Positions 17,280-25,191 of a stretch of DNA of 45,633 bases are shown piece after piece (position 1 is the stretch's first letter; each line of letters opens with the position of its first letter). The translations under genes and the position numbers were made by a program. The notes below the pieces were generated by a model, which saw nothing but the letters and a program-made list of their open reading frames with translations, was not told the origin of the DNA and did no database searches. Source of the DNA: Anaerolineae bacterium (GTDB lineage Bacteria > Chloroflexota > Anaerolineae > Anaerolineales > Villigracilaceae); NCBI GenBank assembly GCA_018645405.1, contig JABGOQ010000062.1, forward strand, positions 1 to 45,633, in the 5' to 3' direction.

Positions 17280-17754
17280 ATTCATCAACGAGAGCCATTA
17301 CTGAGCCAACTTTATCTTTGGGATAGGGCCAAACTTCACCCTCCACCCCGAGGGCGAGATAAAAATCTCCCGCACGGACTGAAACCATCCCTTCCAGTGT
17401 TTCGACGACAACTTCTTGGTCAGCATTTTCATTGACTGCATCCACAAGTGGGACTAAATAAGTCAATGCTTGTTTTACACAAAAGCCAGGGCGGGTGAGC
17501 ATATAGGTTTTTTCGAAGATTCCCGCTTCTACAGGCCAGCGATCTCCGGGAGGGGTATCAAGTTCACTCACAAGATAATCTCCCGCGTTTGCGGTCAGAA
17601 ACTCTCCCCACGGTGTAGCAATTTCAATATCCTGTGGTGTATCGGGCGCAGGCAAAAATCGCTCTACTTGTCGCTCAACTGTACTGCGATAAGCTTGAAA
17701 ATTTAGTGTTTTTATAATCGGGTCTTCTGAAGTAATTAGCACGGTATTGCTCAT
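17278..17754 (-). CDS. Hypothetical protein with two PGD/GDYLV-type motifs
   Basis: The 158-aa soluble protein is not recognised by name. It contains two related segments. The first is WGEFLTANAGDYLVSELD with DRWPVEAGIFEKTY (about residues 50-90), and the second is GMVSVRAGDFYLALGVEGEVWPYPKDKV (about 125-155). Each has the strand-turn pattern seen in small bacterial and phage proteins of the form GDYIV...GE.YPV.PDIF. Function is unknown. The start is set at ATG 17754, seven bases after AGAGGA; an upstream ATG at 17775 lacks such a site. Confidence 0.7.
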   Translation of the reverse strand: MSNTVLITSEDPIIKTLNFQAYRSTVERQVERFLPAPDTPQDIEIATPWGEFLTANAGDYLVSELDTPPGDRWPVEAGIFEKTYMLTRPGFCVKQALTYLVPLVDAVNENADQEVVVETLEGMVSVRAGDFYLALGVEGEVWPYPKDKVGSVMALVDE

Positions 17755-18159
17755 TTTTGATCCTCTCAAGTACATCTATTTTAACATAAAGAGCGTAAAA
17801 AAATCTTTTTATTATGATACTGAAAGGGGATTTAAAAGGTTGTCATTAAGATTGCAACCTGACCTACGTTGAACTACTGGATGAAATTCTGCACCATGCT
17901 ATGAAGAGGGTGAAGTAATTCGAAACGTTCCCCTTTCAATTTGCTTCCGAAGAAGTAGGTGAGAGGGGTAGTTGAGATTTTCATTAATGCAAGAATATTG
18001 ACAAGATAAAATGCTGATAAAAGGTTAACACATGAAATCAAAATGCAGGGTATAATCGCACAGCTTGATTAACAGAAGTTCTAACACAAGAGTAAGATTT
18101 TGATTTGGAACCCATGCTTGACCTAGCGACATACTAATTTATGAAAGGAGTTTCAAATC
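17755..18159 (+). promoter_or_regulatory. Cold-shock gene leader and promoter region
   Basis: This 405-bp spacer contains no gene. A TATAAT at 18051-18056 preceded by GGG is the best -10. Its TTAACA at 18025-18030 has a 20-base spacer, which is longer than optimal. Start near 18063 would give an untranslated leader of about 97 bases, as is common for cspA-type mRNAs that refold with temperature. A consensus TTGACA at 17998-18003 has no matching -10. Confidence 0.4.
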
Positions 18160-18369
18160 ATGTCTGAAAAAGAACAAGGTACAGTTAAATGGTTCAATGG
18201 TAGCAAAGGCTACGGTTTTATCGAACGTGCTTCAGGTGGCGATGTTTTCGTCCACTTCAATGCTATCGTTGGCGATGGCTACAAAAATCTGGAAGAAGGA
18301 CAACGCGTAGAGTTTTCTGTCACGCAAGGTGAAAAAGGCCTGCAAGCAGAAGATGTTGTTGTGCTCTAA
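18160..18369 (+). CDS. csp: Cold-shock protein, CspA family
   Basis: The 69-aa single cold-shock domain has RNP1 KGYGFI (residues 18-23 region) and RNP2 VFVHF, with the opening [14 protein letters not shown]. Such proteins bind single-stranded RNA and DNA and melt RNA secondary structure. An AAAGGAG ribosome binding site lies upstream and a strong terminator follows at 18391-18429, so it is a single-gene unit with a probable long 5' leader. Confidence 0.96.
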   Translation: MSEKEQGTVKWFNGSKGYGFIERASGGDVFVHFNAIVGDGYKNLEEGQRVEFSVTQGEKGLQAEDVVVL

Positions 18370-18390
18370 AACGATTAAGAATAAAACCTG

Positions 18391-18429
18391 AAAAAGCGAG
18401 ACAGCGAAAGAGCTGTCTCGCTTTTTTTT
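18391..18429 (+). terminator. Terminator of the cold-shock gene
   Basis: AAAAAGCGAGACAGC (18391-18405) pairs with GCTGTCTCGCTTTTT starting at 18412, and is followed by a T8 run. Confidence 0.92.
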
Positions 18430-18481
18430 GTTAAATTTTTTAATTACCTGACCTATTTCTGGTTATTATGTTTTTAGAATA

Positions 18482-18498
18482 AATTTGTCAGACAACTT
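18482..18498. promoter_or_regulatory. Upstream operator of the purine catabolic promoter
   Basis: AATTTGTCAGACAACTT differs at one base from the reverse complement of the downstream operator. Its core TTGTCAGACAA fits the TNGTNNNACNA consensus known for FadR-group GntR regulators. It lies just upstream of the -35 box; its centre is 52 bp from that of the second site, about five helical turns. Confidence 0.75.
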
Positions 18499-18499
18499 A

Positions 18500-18528
18500 T
18501 TGACATCCTCCCCAAAATTTGCTAAACT
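18500..18528 (+). promoter_or_regulatory. Strong sigma-70-type promoter of the catabolic operon
   Basis: A perfect TTGACA (18500-18505) is separated by 17 bases from TAAACT (18523-18528). Transcription would start near 18535, inside the second operator, giving a leader of about 54 bases. Confidence 0.85.
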
Positions 18529-18533
18529 ATAGG

Positions 18534-18550
18534 AAGTTGTCTGACAACTT
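18534..18550. promoter_or_regulatory. Downstream operator over the transcription start
   Basis: AAGTTGTCTGACAACTT is a perfect odd-centred 17-bp palindrome with core TTGTCTGACAA (TNGTNNNACNA). It covers the predicted +1, so bound repressor would block initiation. The GntR/UTRA protein at 21933-22649 is the obvious candidate to bind here. Confidence 0.8.
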
Positions 18551-18588
18551 AAGTTACCTCGACTAAATATAAAAAAGGACTAGACTCC

Positions 18589-19971
18589 ATGTCCACCCTT
18601 CTCGTAAAAAACGCTACAATATTAGTTACGATGGACGACCATCAACGTGAAATCGCGTCTGGTGGTCTTTTTATTCGTGACGGGTTTATAGAGCAAGTTG
18701 GCACCACCGCAGAACTCCCCAAAACAGCCGATGAAGTGCTTGATTTAAAGGGACATATCCTCTTACCGGGATTAGTCAACACCCATCATCATTTTTACCA
18801 AACCCTTACGCGCGTTGTCCCCCCCGCACAAGATGCCAATCTCTTTAATTGGCTCAAAACCCTCTATCCAATTTGGGCGCGACTGACGCCCGAAGATATT
18901 TACACATCCACCCAAACAGCCTTAGCAGAACTCGCCTTTTCAGGATGCACAACTGCCTCTGACCATCTCTACCTCTTTCCAAACGGTAGCAAGCTGGATG
19001 ACGAGATTGACGCCGCAAAAGAAATCGGGATGCGTCTCCATGCCTCCCGCGGCTCGATGAGTCTCAGCGAAAAAGATGGCGGGCTTCCCCCCGATTCGGT
19101 TGTAGATACAGAAGAAGCTATTCTAAAAGATTCCCAACGTCTCATTGAGCGTTATCATGATGCCAAAGCTGGCTCAATGACACAAATCGTGCTTGCGCCT
19201 TGCTCCCCTTTTAGCGTTACATCTGAGCTAATGAAGCAATCGGCAAATTTAGCAAGAGAATATGGGGTGCAACTCCATACCCATCTCGCCGAAACCGAAG
19301 ATGAAGAACAATTCTGCCTTGATATGTTCGGGCATCGTCCCGTTGACTATATGAAGGAAGTCGGCTGGATAGATGGTGATGTTTGGTTCGCCCACTCAGT
19401 TTACGTCAATGAAGATGAAATTGACCTATATGCTAAACATAATTGTGGCATAGCTCACTGTCCCACATCCAATATGCGACTTGCCTCCGGTATCGCCCCC
19501 ATCAAAGAAATGCTCGCCGCTGGCGTGGACGTTGGCATCGGCGTGGATGGTTCTGCCTCCAACGACGGCTCACATCTGCTCGGCGAAGCACGGCAGGCGA
19601 TGTTGGTGGCTCGTGTCAAAGAAGGCATTACTGGATATTCACTCTCCAGTGATAATCGCAAATTAATGACTGCACGCGATGCCCTGCATCTCGCCACACG
19701 TGGCGGCGCAAATGTTTTAGGCCGTCCTGACATCGGCTCTCTCGAAGTTGGTAAAGTCGCCGATTTCTTCGCGATTAAATTAAACACCCTTGATTACGCA
19801 GGCGCATTGCACGATCCAGTTGCCGCAACCATTTTTGCTCACCCGGTCAAATCGGCCTACACGGTTGTAAACGGCAAATTTGTTGTTAAAGAGGGGCAAT
19901 TGGTCAATGTGGATGAAGCAAAATTAATCGAAAAACATAATAAAGCTGCAACAAAACTCTTAGCGGGCTGA
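18589..19971 (+). CDS. 8-oxoguanine deaminase (amidohydrolase superfamily)
   Basis: The 460-aa metal-dependent deaminase has H66-x-H68 in NTHHHFYQTLTR, H232 in HTHLAETEDEE, H269 in FAHSVYV and D320 in VGIGVDGSASND, the full cog0402-type site. The combination HHHFYQTLTRVVPPAQ with CPTSNMRLASG is characteristic of 8-oxoguanine deaminase (8-oxoguanine to urate plus ammonia) rather than guanine deaminase. SsnA, encoded in the related E. coli cluster, belongs to the same superfamily and is the main alternative. It is the first gene after the operator-flanked promoter. A spacer of 57 bases, rich in ACTTTAAACTTACAACTT-type repeats, separates it from the adenine deaminase gene. Confidence 0.88.
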   Translation: MSTLLVKNATILVTMDDHQREIASGGLFIRDGFIEQVGTTAELPKTADEVLDLKGHILLPGLVNTHHHFYQTLTRVVPPAQDANLFNWLKTLYPIWARLTPEDIYTSTQTALAELAFSGCTTASDHLYLFPNGSKLDDEIDAAKEIGMRLHASRGSMSLSEKDGGLPPDSVVDTEEAILKDSQRLIERYHDAKAGSMTQIVLAPCSPFSVTSELMKQSANLAREYGVQLHTHLAETEDEEQFCLDMFGHRPVDYMKEVGWIDGDVWFAHSVYVNEDEIDLYAKHNCGIAHCPTSNMRLASGIAPIKEMLAAGVDVGIGVDGSASNDGSHLLGEARQAMLVARVKEGITGYSLSSDNRKLMTARDALHLATRGGANVLGRPDIGSLEVGKVADFFAIKLNTLDYAGALHDPVAATIFAHPVKSAYTVVNGKFVVKEGQLVNVDEAKLIEKHNKAATKLLAG

Positions 19972-20028
19972 AAGTTCTAACCTTCGAAGATTCAAACCTT
20001 AGACTTTAAACTTACAACTTAAAAAACT

Positions 20029-21816
20029 ATGACATCATCTCTCCCCCTCACTAAAAAGCTCGTCAACGTCGCCATGGGGCGCGAAACTGCCGACATCGTT
20101 ATTCGTAACGGTGTTTGGGTTAGCGTCCAATCTGGCGAATTCATCCCCAATACCGACATCGCCATCGTAGATGGGCATATTGCCTTCGTTGGCAAAGATG
20201 CCTCGCATACAGTATCGAAAGATACCATCGTCATTGATGCGGGTGGCAAATACCTGGTCCCCGGTCTGCTCGATGGGCATATGCATGTTGAGTCTGGGAT
20301 GGTGACAGTCACCGAGTTTGTGCGCGCTGTTGCCAAACGCGGCACGACAGGTATGTTTATTGACCCGCATGAAATCGCGAATGTTTTTGGGCTCAAGGGC
20401 GTCAAGCTGATGGTTGATGAAGCTGCTAAACAGCCCATCCATGTTTGGGTACAGATGCCTTCTTGTGTCCCTTCCGCACCAGGATTTGAAACCCCGGGTG
20501 CAGAAATTACACCCGATGACGTTGCTGAAGCGATGACATGGGATGGCATTATCGGTCTCGGTGAAGTGATGGATTTCCCTGGTGTTTTCAACGCCAGCGA
20601 GAAGATGATGGCAGAAATTGCCGCCGCTCGTGATGCTGGCAAAGTAATTGGCGGGCATTATCCTAATCTCGATATAGGTAGGGATTTTCACGGTTATGCC
20701 GCTGCCGGTATTGAAGATGATCACGAAGGCACGCGCCCCGAAGATGCTATTGCCCGTGTTCGTCAGGGCATGAAAGCCATGCTTCGTTATGGCTCTGGCT
20801 GGCTGGATGTGGAAACTCAAGTGGATGCGATTCTCAAACATAAATTGGACCCGCGCCGCTTCTTGCTTTGTACGGATGATTCACATGTAGGCACTCTCGC
20901 AAATGATGGACATATGGATAGAGTGCTGCGCCACGCTCTTGACGTGGGCTTGCCTCCGTTAACTGCGATTCAGATGATGACAATTAACACCGCAGAGCAT
21001 TTCGGTTTATCCCGTGAAATCGGGATGATCGCCCCCGGTCGTTGGGCAGATATACTTTTAGTCGATGACTTGAACGATTTTCATCCTGATATGGTCATCG
21101 CCAAAGGAAAAGTTATCGCAGAAAATGGTGAGTTGACGATAGAAATGCCACAGATCGAGTATCCAGCTTGGGCACGGGATTCTATCCACTTGGCTCACCC
21201 GCTTGGGGCGCAGGATTTTGTTTTGGAAACGGAAGCAAGTTCGGGCAAGAGCGTTACAGCGAACGTCATAGGTGTTATCGAAAATCAGGCTCCGACAAAA
21301 CATCTTAAGATAAAAATCCAGCCGAAAGATGGAGAAATCCAAGTAGATATTGAACGAGATATTGCAAAATTGGCTGTTGTAGAACGTCATAAATCCACGG
21401 GTAGAGTGAATGTCTCTCTGGTTAGCGGATTTGGTTTCACTGAAAAATGCGGTATTGCATCTACTTTTTCGCATGATAGTCATAATATCATCGTGACAGG
21501 AACGAGCGAAGAAGATATGGCGATTGCGGTGAATAAACTTACTGAGGTTGGTGGGGGGCAGGTGGTTGTGAAAGATGGCGAAGTGATTGGGCAAGTTGAG
21601 TTAGAGATTGCTGGGCTGATGTCTACAGAAGAGGCTTCGATTGTGTCAGAAAAGGCAACTTCTGTTTTGAATGGTTTTAAGGCTTGCGGTTGTACGCTGA
21701 ATAATCCCAATATGCAGTTTTCTTTACTTTCTTTGGTCGTTATCCCTGAGCTAAGAATTTCAGATTTAGGCTTGGTTGATGTGACAAAGTTTGAGTTTGT
21801 GCCAGTTATAGAATAG
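20029..21816 (+). CDS. ade: Adenine deaminase
   Basis: The 595-aa enzyme converts adenine to hypoxanthine and ammonia. It has the family opening LVNVAMGRETADIVIRNG, metal site GHMHVES (H84, H86, E88), IDPHEIANVFG, GHYPNL and LCTDDSH. The C-terminal domain carries VERHKSTGRVNVSLVSGFGF and GSEEDMAIAVN-like text typical of bacterial Ade. Length matches the family. No ribosome binding site is obvious before ATG 20029, but the N-terminus fits homologues. The product would feed the xanthine dehydrogenase encoded at 39813-42395. Confidence 0.95.
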   Translation: MTSSLPLTKKLVNVAMGRETADIVIRNGVWVSVQSGEFIPNTDIAIVDGHIAFVGKDASHTVSKDTIVIDAGGKYLVPGLLDGHMHVESGMVTVTEFVRAVAKRGTTGMFIDPHEIANVFGLKGVKLMVDEAAKQPIHVWVQMPSCVPSAPGFETPGAEITPDDVAEAMTWDGIIGLGEVMDFPGVFNASEKMMAEIAAARDAGKVIGGHYPNLDIGRDFHGYAAAGIEDDHEGTRPEDAIARVRQGMKAMLRYGSGWLDVETQVDAILKHKLDPRRFLLCTDDSHVGTLANDGHMDRVLRHALDVGLPPLTAIQMMTINTAEHFGLSREIGMIAPGRWADILLVDDLNDFHPDMVIAKGKVIAENGELTIEMPQIEYPAWARDSIHLAHPLGAQDFVLETEASSGKSVTANVIGVIENQAPTKHLKIKIQPKDGEIQVDIERDIAKLAVVERHKSTGRVNVSLVSGFGFTEKCGIASTFSHDSHNIIVTGTSEEDMAIAVNKLTEVGGGQVVVKDGEVIGQVELEIAGLMSTEEASIVSEKATSVLNGFKACGCTLNNPNMQFSLLSLVVIPELRISDLGLVDVTKFEFVPVIE

Positions 21817-21917
21817 ATGTGCACTGCATTTGAAAAATGCGTTGCACATCGGGTCTAGCAAAATGAGCGATTTTTAGAGACTTAAACTGCAACGCATCTG
21901 CTAGATGCAATGCAGTT
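21816..21917. repeat. Double hairpin between adenine deaminase and GntR genes
   Basis: Two related hairpins stand here. The first (21816-21850) has arms of 16 bases around GAA with two mismatches. The second (21885-21917) has arms of 15 bases around GCT with two mismatches. Both contain TGCAACGCAT/ATGCGTTGCA-like text, so they look like two copies of one REP-type unit. The first overlaps the last base of the ade stop codon. Confidence 0.65.
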
Positions 21918-21932
21918 CTAAGAGGAATTATT

Positions 21933-22649
21933 ATGGTTTTATCAACACCTTTTCAACAATTACAAAGCAATTTAGGCGAGGTTATTTCTTCTGTTTCGGC
22001 AGGAGAGCGTTTACCTTCTGAACCAAAATTGGCAAAACAATTAGGTGTTTCGCGCGCAACATTGCGCGAAGCAATGCGAACATTTGAGACCCAGGGATTG
22101 ATCCGTCGTCGGCAGGGTGCGGGTACTTTTGTGGTTGGTCAGGCCCCGGTATTGGAAAGCGGGCTTGAAGTTTTAGAAAGTATTCAGACAATGGCAACCC
22201 GCATGGGCTTGAGTGTAGCGGTAAAAAACCTAATGATTGAGACGGTTCCTGCTACTGAGAAGCAAGCCAAGAAATTGGGCGTTCCGCTGAAAACATCCCT
22301 CACACGAGTTGCTCGTGTGATTTGCACAAGTAATCGTGCAGCAGCGTATCTGGTTGACATCTTGCCTGATGAATTTCTTTCTGTGAATGAATTTCCTCAG
22401 GATTTTAAAGGATCTGTACTTGATTTTATGCTCGGGCGCGGAGATTTACCAACAGTGGCAAAGATTGGAGTAAATGCAAGCAGTGCTTCATCTTCTGTGG
22501 CAAAAGCACTTGAAATTCAACGTGGCGATGTTTTGTTGCGCTTGAGTTCACGCATTTATCTTGATTCAGATAAAGTCGTTGATTATAGTTTGGGCTATTT
22601 TTTGCCTGGTTATTTCAACTTTCACATTTTAGGGCAAGTACAATCGTAA
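21933..22649 (+). CDS. GntR-family regulator with UTRA ligand-binding domain
   Basis: The 238-aa protein has a GntR winged helix at about residues 8-68 (RLPSEPKLAKQLGVSRATLREAMRTFETQGLIRRRQGAGTFV). A HutC-type UTRA domain follows (about 85-235), which in relatives binds small carbon or nitrogen metabolites. It sits inside the catabolic gene set and is the most likely ligand-responsive repressor of the promoter at 18500-18528. The sites there resemble the FadR-group consensus rather than the classical HutC one, so the assignment rests on position. A GAGGA ribosome binding site precedes the ATG. Confidence 0.9.
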   Translation: MVLSTPFQQLQSNLGEVISSVSAGERLPSEPKLAKQLGVSRATLREAMRTFETQGLIRRRQGAGTFVVGQAPVLESGLEVLESIQTMATRMGLSVAVKNLMIETVPATEKQAKKLGVPLKTSLTRVARVICTSNRAAAYLVDILPDEFLSVNEFPQDFKGSVLDFMLGRGDLPTVAKIGVNASSASSSVAKALEIQRGDVLLRLSSRIYLDSDKVVDYSLGYFLPGYFNFHILGQVQS

Positions 22650-22692
22650 AATTCGATCGATTAAATTATAAAAAAGAGGAGTTTTGAACAAG

Positions 22693-23934
22693 ATGAAATT
22701 ATCAAAAGAAGAAGCAATTCAGGAAATCAAAAAACGTGTCGATGCAGCGCAAGACGACATCATCCAATTCCTGCGGGATATTGTTGCCATTCCCAGCATG
22801 AATGGTGAGCTAAAAGAAGTTGGCGAGCGTATTGCGGCAGAGATGAACAAATTAGGTTTTGACGAAGTCCGCTTCGATAAAATGGGCAATATCATGGGGC
22901 GTATTGGTGATGGTGAAAAAGTTATCGTCTACGATTCTCATATTGATACAGTTGGCATTGGCGACAGAGATAATTGGGAATGGGATCCATTTATCGGGAA
23001 GGTTGAAGATGGTATTCTTTTTGCACGTGGTGCAGTAGATGAAAAAGGATCGACCCCCGGTATGATATATGGATTAAGCTTCGCTCGTGATTTGGGCTTG
23101 CTCGATGGGATAACAGCTTGGTACTTCGGCAATATGGAAGAATGGTGTGATGGCATTGCCCCGAACACCTTCGTGGAAGTAGACCCTGGCATCCGTCCTG
23201 ACTTTGTTGTTATTGGCGAACCGACCAAAATGCAAGTCTATCGCGGTCATAAAGGTCGTATCGAATTAAAGATCACCGCTTCTGGACGCTCAGCCCATGC
23301 AGCAACCCATTATTTAGGCGATAATGCTGTCTATAAGATGATGGCAGTTATCACGCAAATTCGTGAGTTAGACCGCCGCCTTCGTCTTGGCTTAGGCTCT
23401 CACCCTTTGCAAGGTAACCCCACTGTTGCCGTAACAGACCTTAAAGTGACAACGGCTTCGCTTAATGCTGTTCCTAATGAATTTTCAATTTATCTTGACC
23501 GTCGTATCACTTCAAATGAACCTCACGATGATGTGATTGCGCAGATCAAAGGTTTGATTCCTGATTATCTACAAGATGAGATCAAGATAGAAGAGCTCTT
23601 TTATGATGAACCATCCTACACAGGATTCAAATTCCCTGTATCGAAGTATTACCCCGCCTGGTTGCAGGCAGATGACCACCCCATGACCCAAGCAGGGCAA
23701 AACACAATCAAAGCCCTTTGGGGTGAAGAACGTGAGTTAGATACTTGGGATTTTTCAACCAATGGCACTTATTGGGCTGGTAAGGCAGGAATCCCTGCTA
23801 TTGGTTTTGGTCCTGGCGATGAAAAATTTGCACACAGAGGTATGGAACAAGTGCCATTGAAAGAAGTTGTAGAAGCTACAGAGTTTTATGCTTTATTCCC
23901 CCAAATTTTATCTGAAAAGATGCTGGAGAAATAA
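22693..23934 (+). CDS. ygeY: YgeY-type M20 family hydrolase
   Basis: The 413-aa di-metal M20 amidohydrolase has H83 in DSHIDTVG, D116 in GAVDEKGS, the catalytic/metal pair E149-E150 in NMEEWCDG, and a distal H in FAHRGMEQVP. The ARGAVDEKGSTPGMIYGL and EEWCDG text matches the YgeY group, which co-occurs with selenium-dependent molybdenum hydroxylase genes and with anaerobic urate-degradation clusters. It probably hydrolyses an N-carbamoyl or peptide-like intermediate of purine ring breakdown. The start is ATG 22693, 11 bases after GAGGAG; TTG 22684 would be too close to that site. Confidence 0.9.
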   Translation: MKLSKEEAIQEIKKRVDAAQDDIIQFLRDIVAIPSMNGELKEVGERIAAEMNKLGFDEVRFDKMGNIMGRIGDGEKVIVYDSHIDTVGIGDRDNWEWDPFIGKVEDGILFARGAVDEKGSTPGMIYGLSFARDLGLLDGITAWYFGNMEEWCDGIAPNTFVEVDPGIRPDFVVIGEPTKMQVYRGHKGRIELKITASGRSAHAATHYLGDNAVYKMMAVITQIRELDRRLRLGLGSHPLQGNPTVAVTDLKVTTASLNAVPNEFSIYLDRRITSNEPHDDVIAQIKGLIPDYLQDEIKIEELFYDEPSYTGFKFPVSKYYPAWLQADDHPMTQAGQNTIKALWGEERELDTWDFSTNGTYWAGKAGIPAIGFGPGDEKFAHRGMEQVPLKEVVEATEFYALFPQILSEKMLEK

Positions 23935-23986
23935 AGGTCAGTTTCAAGACAATCCAATTTTATTTTTGAACTTTAGGAGGTTCAAC

Positions 23987-24940
23987 ATGCGTAGTTTTGC
24001 AGGTCGTGACATTTTGTCACTCAAAGAATTCGAACGAAATGAGTTTTACCGTGTATTTGAAGTAGCCGAAGAATTGGAGCCTATTGCTCGCAATCGTCAG
24101 AATATTGATCTTTTATCTGACAAAACTTTGGTAACCGCTTTCTATCAACCTTCCACTCGCACCCGCTTGGCACATGAATCTGCCATGCACCGCTTGGGTG
24201 GTCATGTCACAGGTTTCTCTGATGCAAAAATGACCCGTGCTGGCGATTTCTATCTGGAATCGATCAAAGATACCTTCAAGATGTTGGAATATTACGGCGA
24301 TATGATTGTAACGCGCCACTTCCAGCAAGGTGCTCCACATGAAGCAGCAAAATGGGCATCTGTACCTATTATCAACGGTGGTGACGGCTGGGGCGAACAT
24401 CCCACTCAGGTTTTGACCGATCTTTATACAGTGCTACGCTCAAAAGGTACTCTTGACGGTTTACGCTGGGTTGCTGTTGGTGATATGCGAATGCGCACTA
24501 TGCATTCACTTGGCTATGCTTTGACCCAATTCGATTGCCCGATTACTTTCGTAGCCCCTCCCGGCATGGAAATGCCCGAAGAATACGAAAAAGACTTCGA
24601 TGCAATGGCTTTAAATTATAGCTATGCCGAACACGTTGGTGATGTCATCGCTGATGCCGATGTGATTCTCGTAGAGCCAACCGTTCAGCCTGATTACACC
24701 AAATCACGCGATGAGCGTTCTGGTGAACTCCCCACCACGCCTGATAATTATAAAATCACCCGTGACCTTCTCGTCAACAAAGCCAAATCAGATGCAATCT
24801 TGCTCCACTCCCTGCCCCGCATGGATGAAATCCCATCCGATGTGGATATTACCCGCTGGTCACGTTATTGGCAGGAAGCATTCAACGGTGTTGTAATGCG
24901 CATGGCATTGCTCGCATTGATTTCTGGGAAGATGGAATAA
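23987..24940 (+). CDS. Aspartate-carbamoyltransferase-like protein of unknown acceptor
   Basis: The 317-aa ATCase/OTCase fold protein keeps the carbamoyl-phosphate site: STRTR (56-60), R110-H111, HPTQ (138-141) and HSLPR (274-278). The R of MRTMHSL (R170, equivalent to E. coli R167) is also kept. In contrast, the 80s-loop KKGE is RAGD (84-87), so E. coli K84 becomes A. The region aligned with TRVQ reads TVQ, so R229 becomes T232. K84 and R229 contact the aspartate side chain in true ATCase, so another acceptor is likely. It sits between YgeY- and YgeW-type genes. The start is ATG 23987 behind AGGAGG; the open frame extends upstream without support. Confidence 0.85.
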   Translation: MRSFAGRDILSLKEFERNEFYRVFEVAEELEPIARNRQNIDLLSDKTLVTAFYQPSTRTRLAHESAMHRLGGHVTGFSDAKMTRAGDFYLESIKDTFKMLEYYGDMIVTRHFQQGAPHEAAKWASVPIINGGDGWGEHPTQVLTDLYTVLRSKGTLDGLRWVAVGDMRMRTMHSLGYALTQFDCPITFVAPPGMEMPEEYEKDFDAMALNYSYAEHVGDVIADADVILVEPTVQPDYTKSRDERSGELPTTPDNYKITRDLLVNKAKSDAILLHSLPRMDEIPSDVDITRWSRYWQEAFNGVVMRMALLALISGKME

Positions 24941-24971
24941 ATTTCCACCGATATTTAATTGGATAAAAAAA

Positions 24972-25096
24972 CCGCGACGCGCGTGACCCAAACTTGCGTG
25001 CCTCTGGTCAACATTGTCGCTGGCGTAGATATTTTTCTGCTTACGCCAAGAAGATGCTTGGTCACGGCACTCAAGCCAAAATCACGCTCGTCGCGG
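24972..25096. repeat. MITE-like palindromic element between the two carbamoyltransferase genes
   Basis: Terminal inverted repeats of 15 bases (CCGCGACGCGCGTGA at 24972-24986 and its complement at 25082-25096) match at 14 of 15 positions. The interior also folds back (TTGCGTGCC with GGCACTCAAG; GGCGTAG with TTACGCC). A degenerate second copy lies at 127-285 in opposite orientation. No coding sequence is seen. Confidence 0.75.
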
Positions 25097-25110
25097 AGCT
25101 GTCCAAATTC

Positions 25111-25166
25111 GTAACGCGAGATTTATCTCGCACTTGAAAACAAAAGCGAGATAAATCTCGCGTTAC
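25111..25166. repeat. Perfect 21-bp hairpin upstream of the knotted carbamoyltransferase gene
   Basis: Arms 25111-25131 and 25146-25166 are exact reverse complements around a 14-nt loop. The arms contain an inner CGAGATTTATCTCG palindrome. There is no T run, so a transposon-type or mRNA-processing hairpin is more likely than an intrinsic terminator. Confidence 0.8.
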
Positions 25167-25191
25167 AAATAATCAAATAAGGAGTAATCAA

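Noticed and set aside
17998-18003. TTGACA as -35 box for the cold-shock gene
   Set aside because: No -10-like hexamer lies 16-18 bases downstream; the TATAAT at 18051 is too far away.
23888-23986. N-terminal extension of the ATCase-like gene
   Set aside because: AGGAGG directly upstream of ATG 23987 and the normal ATCase N-terminus favour the shorter protein; the extension overlaps the ygeY-like gene.
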